Program-made: the position numbers and the translations under genes | The notes under the pieces: model-generated | What the model was told of the DNA's origin: nothing | Database searches by the model: none | What the model saw: the letters and a program-made list of their open reading frames with translations, nothing else | NCBI GenBank assembly: GCA_021799755.1 | Contig: JAJYZU010000003.1 | Coordinates: 1-24,826, forward strand | DNA: 24,826 bases | Direction: 5' to 3' | Origin: Thermoplasmata archaeon | GTDB taxonomy: Archaea > Thermoplasmatota > Thermoplasmata > Thermoplasmatales > Thermoplasmataceae | In this document: one piece after another, positions 23,600 through 24,826 of the stretch | Numbering within the stretch: the stretch's first letter is position 1 | Layout: each line of letters opens with the position of its first letter

Positions 23600-24106
23600 A
23601 TGCTGAAGGATGTCCTGCTAAATTCTGAGGCCATAAAAATAGGTGATTTTGTACTTACTTCTGGCAAGAAGTCCTCTTACTACGTCGACATAAAGGAGGC
23701 AGCCACTGACCCAAAAGTCCTGAATGCAATTTCTGTTGAAATATCAAAAAATATAACTGCTCAGAAGATCGCTGGAATGGAACTTGGTGCAGTCCCTCTC
23801 GTTGTATCCGTCTCCCTGTTAAGAAACATACCATACGTGATACTAAGAAAGGAAAGGTCCCATGGCACTAAGAAACTGACAGTAGGTAAGATAGGAGCCG
23901 GGGAAGAAATAGATATGATAGAGGATGTTGTCACTACCGGCAATTCCCTCCTAAAGGCCATAAACATAGTCAGGGACAACGGTGGTGTCGTAAGAAGAGC
24001 TGTTTGTGTGGTCGACAGAATGGACGGCGGATCCGAGTTGATGAGAGAAAATGGTGTTGATCTGATACCGCTTCTGAAAATTTCTGACCTTGAAAATATC
24101 AGCTGA
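23600..24106 (+). CDS. pyrE: Orotate phosphoribosyltransferase
   Basis: The 168-residue type I phosphoribosyltransferase makes OMP from orotate and PRPP, the step before PyrF. The PRPP motif is MIEDVVTTGNS (106-116). Orotate and PRPP loop features include FVLTSGKKSSYYVDIK (17-32, K23/K24) and RKERSHGT (83-90), the flexible catalytic loop region. It is short, as in many archaeal OPRTases. The stop is in a convergent 8-bp overlap with aIF6 (24099-24106), so the two transcripts must end antisense to each other. Confidence 0.94.
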   Translation: MLKDVLLNSEAIKIGDFVLTSGKKSSYYVDIKEAATDPKVLNAISVEISKNITAQKIAGMELGAVPLVVSVSLLRNIPYVILRKERSHGTKKLTVGKIGAGEEIDMIEDVVTTGNSLLKAINIVRDNGGVVRRAVCVVDRMDGGSELMRENGVDLIPLLKISDLENIS

Positions 24107-24752
24107 GGGAATCGTCGATTCTTCCGATTTCAATCGGAGTTGTAGACCTACCAACAAATATTCCCTTGCTGTTTGCAAGGATTGATGAACCAACGAAAAT
24201 GCTGCCGAAATTTGCCGTCCCGGGCTTGGCACTTACCTTGAATAGATCGCTTATCTTCTTAAGTTCCTCTTCTGTTGTTTCCGGTGAAACCAGCATACCT
24301 TTGTTTGTTACTACCCCGACGCTTCCGACAGTCTTAACACCGCCAATTGTGTCCTTTACAACTTCTATACCCAGCGCATCTTCTATCTTCTTTTTTGAAG
24401 ATTCTGTGAATGACTTGTGAATCATGGCGGCATGGTCGTTTGTGATTATGTCATTGCCTATGGCATTTATCTTGTCCTTCAGAAAAAGGACATTCCTGTC
24501 TCCGTAAATTTTGTGAGATGCCCCATTTTCTGCGGTGCTTGAGAGAATTATTCCATTGGAGTTCATAACAGAAAGGCAGCCAATTAAGTAGGAATTGTCG
24601 ATTATTGTTCTTATTGCTTTGACTCCAAGAATTTCCTCAAATTCCTTTTCTGCACTCTCTGGCATTGTTTTGGGAATGAGGGCGATGTCCTCCCACACAC
24701 GGGAATAAACCCCAATAAAATCGCTATCCAAAATTGATAATTTTTTTATCAT
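24099..24752 (-). CDS. eif6: Translation initiation factor 6 (aIF6)
   Basis: The 217-residue pentein-fold factor binds the large ribosomal subunit and prevents premature joining to the small subunit. Its pseudo-fivefold repeats appear as recurring segments: VYSRVWEDIALIP, GCLSVMNSNGIILS, IGNDIITNDHAAMIH, VGVVTNKGMLVSP and GSSILANSKGIFVG. It follows a probable L31e gene with 11 bp between that stop and this ATG, with no promoter between them, so it is in a ribosomal operon as in other archaea. There is no Shine-Dalgarno before the ATG (ATTAAAATTACATG). Its 3' end overlaps pyrE by 8 bp. Confidence 0.96.
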   Translation of the reverse strand: MIKKLSILDSDFIGVYSRVWEDIALIPKTMPESAEKEFEEILGVKAIRTIIDNSYLIGCLSVMNSNGIILSSTAENGASHKIYGDRNVLFLKDKINAIGNDIITNDHAAMIHKSFTESSKKKIEDALGIEVVKDTIGGVKTVGSVGVVTNKGMLVSPETTEEELKKISDLFKVSAKPGTANFGSIFVGSSILANSKGIFVGRSTTPIEIGRIDDSLS

Positions 24753-24763
24753 GTAATTTTAAT

Positions 24764-24826
24764 CTATGGCAATAGAACTTCCGTTGTTCCTTCCTGAAGT
24801 TTTATAATCTTTACCTGGATGGATGA
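24764..24826 (-). CDS. rpl31e: Ribosomal protein L31e, C-terminal end only (truncated by window edge)
   Basis: On the minus strand 20 sense codons and a TAG stop remain. They read SSIQVKIIKLQEGTTEVLLP, which fits the C-terminal beta-strands of archaeal L31e (..IRVKAVKL.DGT.EV.L). It sits 11 bp upstream of aIF6, the usual archaeal position of L31e (L39e-L31e-aIF6 order). The gene begins outside the window, so identity rests on a short tail and synteny. Confidence 0.65.
   Translation of the reverse strand, partial: SSIQVKIIKLQEGTTEVLLP

Noticed and set aside
1..24826. Mobile elements, CRISPR arrays, toxin-antitoxin or defence systems, tRNA or rRNA genes.
   Set aside because: No direct-repeat array, transposase, integrase, tRNA-like T-loop or defence protein motif was seen; the genes are conserved metabolic, division and translation genes.

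Overview
This window is chromosomal DNA of an archaeon, most likely an acidophilic member of the Thermoplasmatales or a close relative. The signs are archaeal information-processing genes (a DUF655-ksgA pair, L31e-aIF6), an archaeal UPF0284/CobT-family protein, a Thermoplasma-type KDG aldolase, and archaeal promoters. At many genes an A/T-rich TATA-like box is centred about 26 bp upstream of the start codon, which suggests leaderless mRNAs. The genus cannot be fixed from the sequence alone. Coding density is high. No gene-free stretch reaches 300 bp; the longest gaps are the roughly 130-190 bp promoter regions before purA, pyrE/ftsZ, the cobalamin operon and hutU. I see no tRNA, rRNA, CRISPR array, insertion sequence or prophage.

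Layout. Positions 1-1087: 3' end of a DUF655 gene overlapping ksgA (rRNA dimethyladenosine transferase). 1098-4643: SPFH/stomatin-like membrane protein, a phosphoribosyltransferase, carbamate kinase and an MqnD-like protein. 4682-6753: a poorly characterised cluster with an unrecognised 303-residue protein, a two-helix membrane protein carrying a winged-helix domain, and a two-helix SHOCT protein. 6846-10921: a very divergent aldehyde dehydrogenase homologue, NADP-type isocitrate dehydrogenase, and adenylosuccinate synthetase with a possible coupled leader ORF. 10924-16601: ExoIII-like nuclease, urocanate hydratase, sugar nucleotidyltransferase, a long coiled-coil protein and KDG-aldolase-like lyase.

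Positions 16773-21555 form a tight five-gene cobalamin operon: threonine-phosphate-decarboxylase-like protein, cobyric acid synthase, a small unknown Cys/His-containing protein, CbiB, and a UPF0284/CobT-family protein. Most junctions overlap. It covers aminopropanol linker formation, corrin amidation, linker attachment and lower-ligand handling. No nucleotidyltransferase (CobY/CobU) or CobS is present here. Positions 21558-24826 hold pyrF, ftsZ, pyrE and aIF6, plus the last 20 codons of a probable L31e gene at the window edge.

The most interesting items are the purA leader ORF (TATA box at leaderless distance and ATGA coupling to purA), the aldehyde dehydrogenase homologue that keeps its cysteine but lacks the other catalytic residues, the unknown small protein in the cobalamin operon, the PLP enzyme lacking its usual cofactor-binding Asn, and perfect palindromes just upstream of the hutU and pyrE TATA boxes. 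None amounts to a clearly new system; they are specific, checkable oddities in otherwise ordinary core genome.
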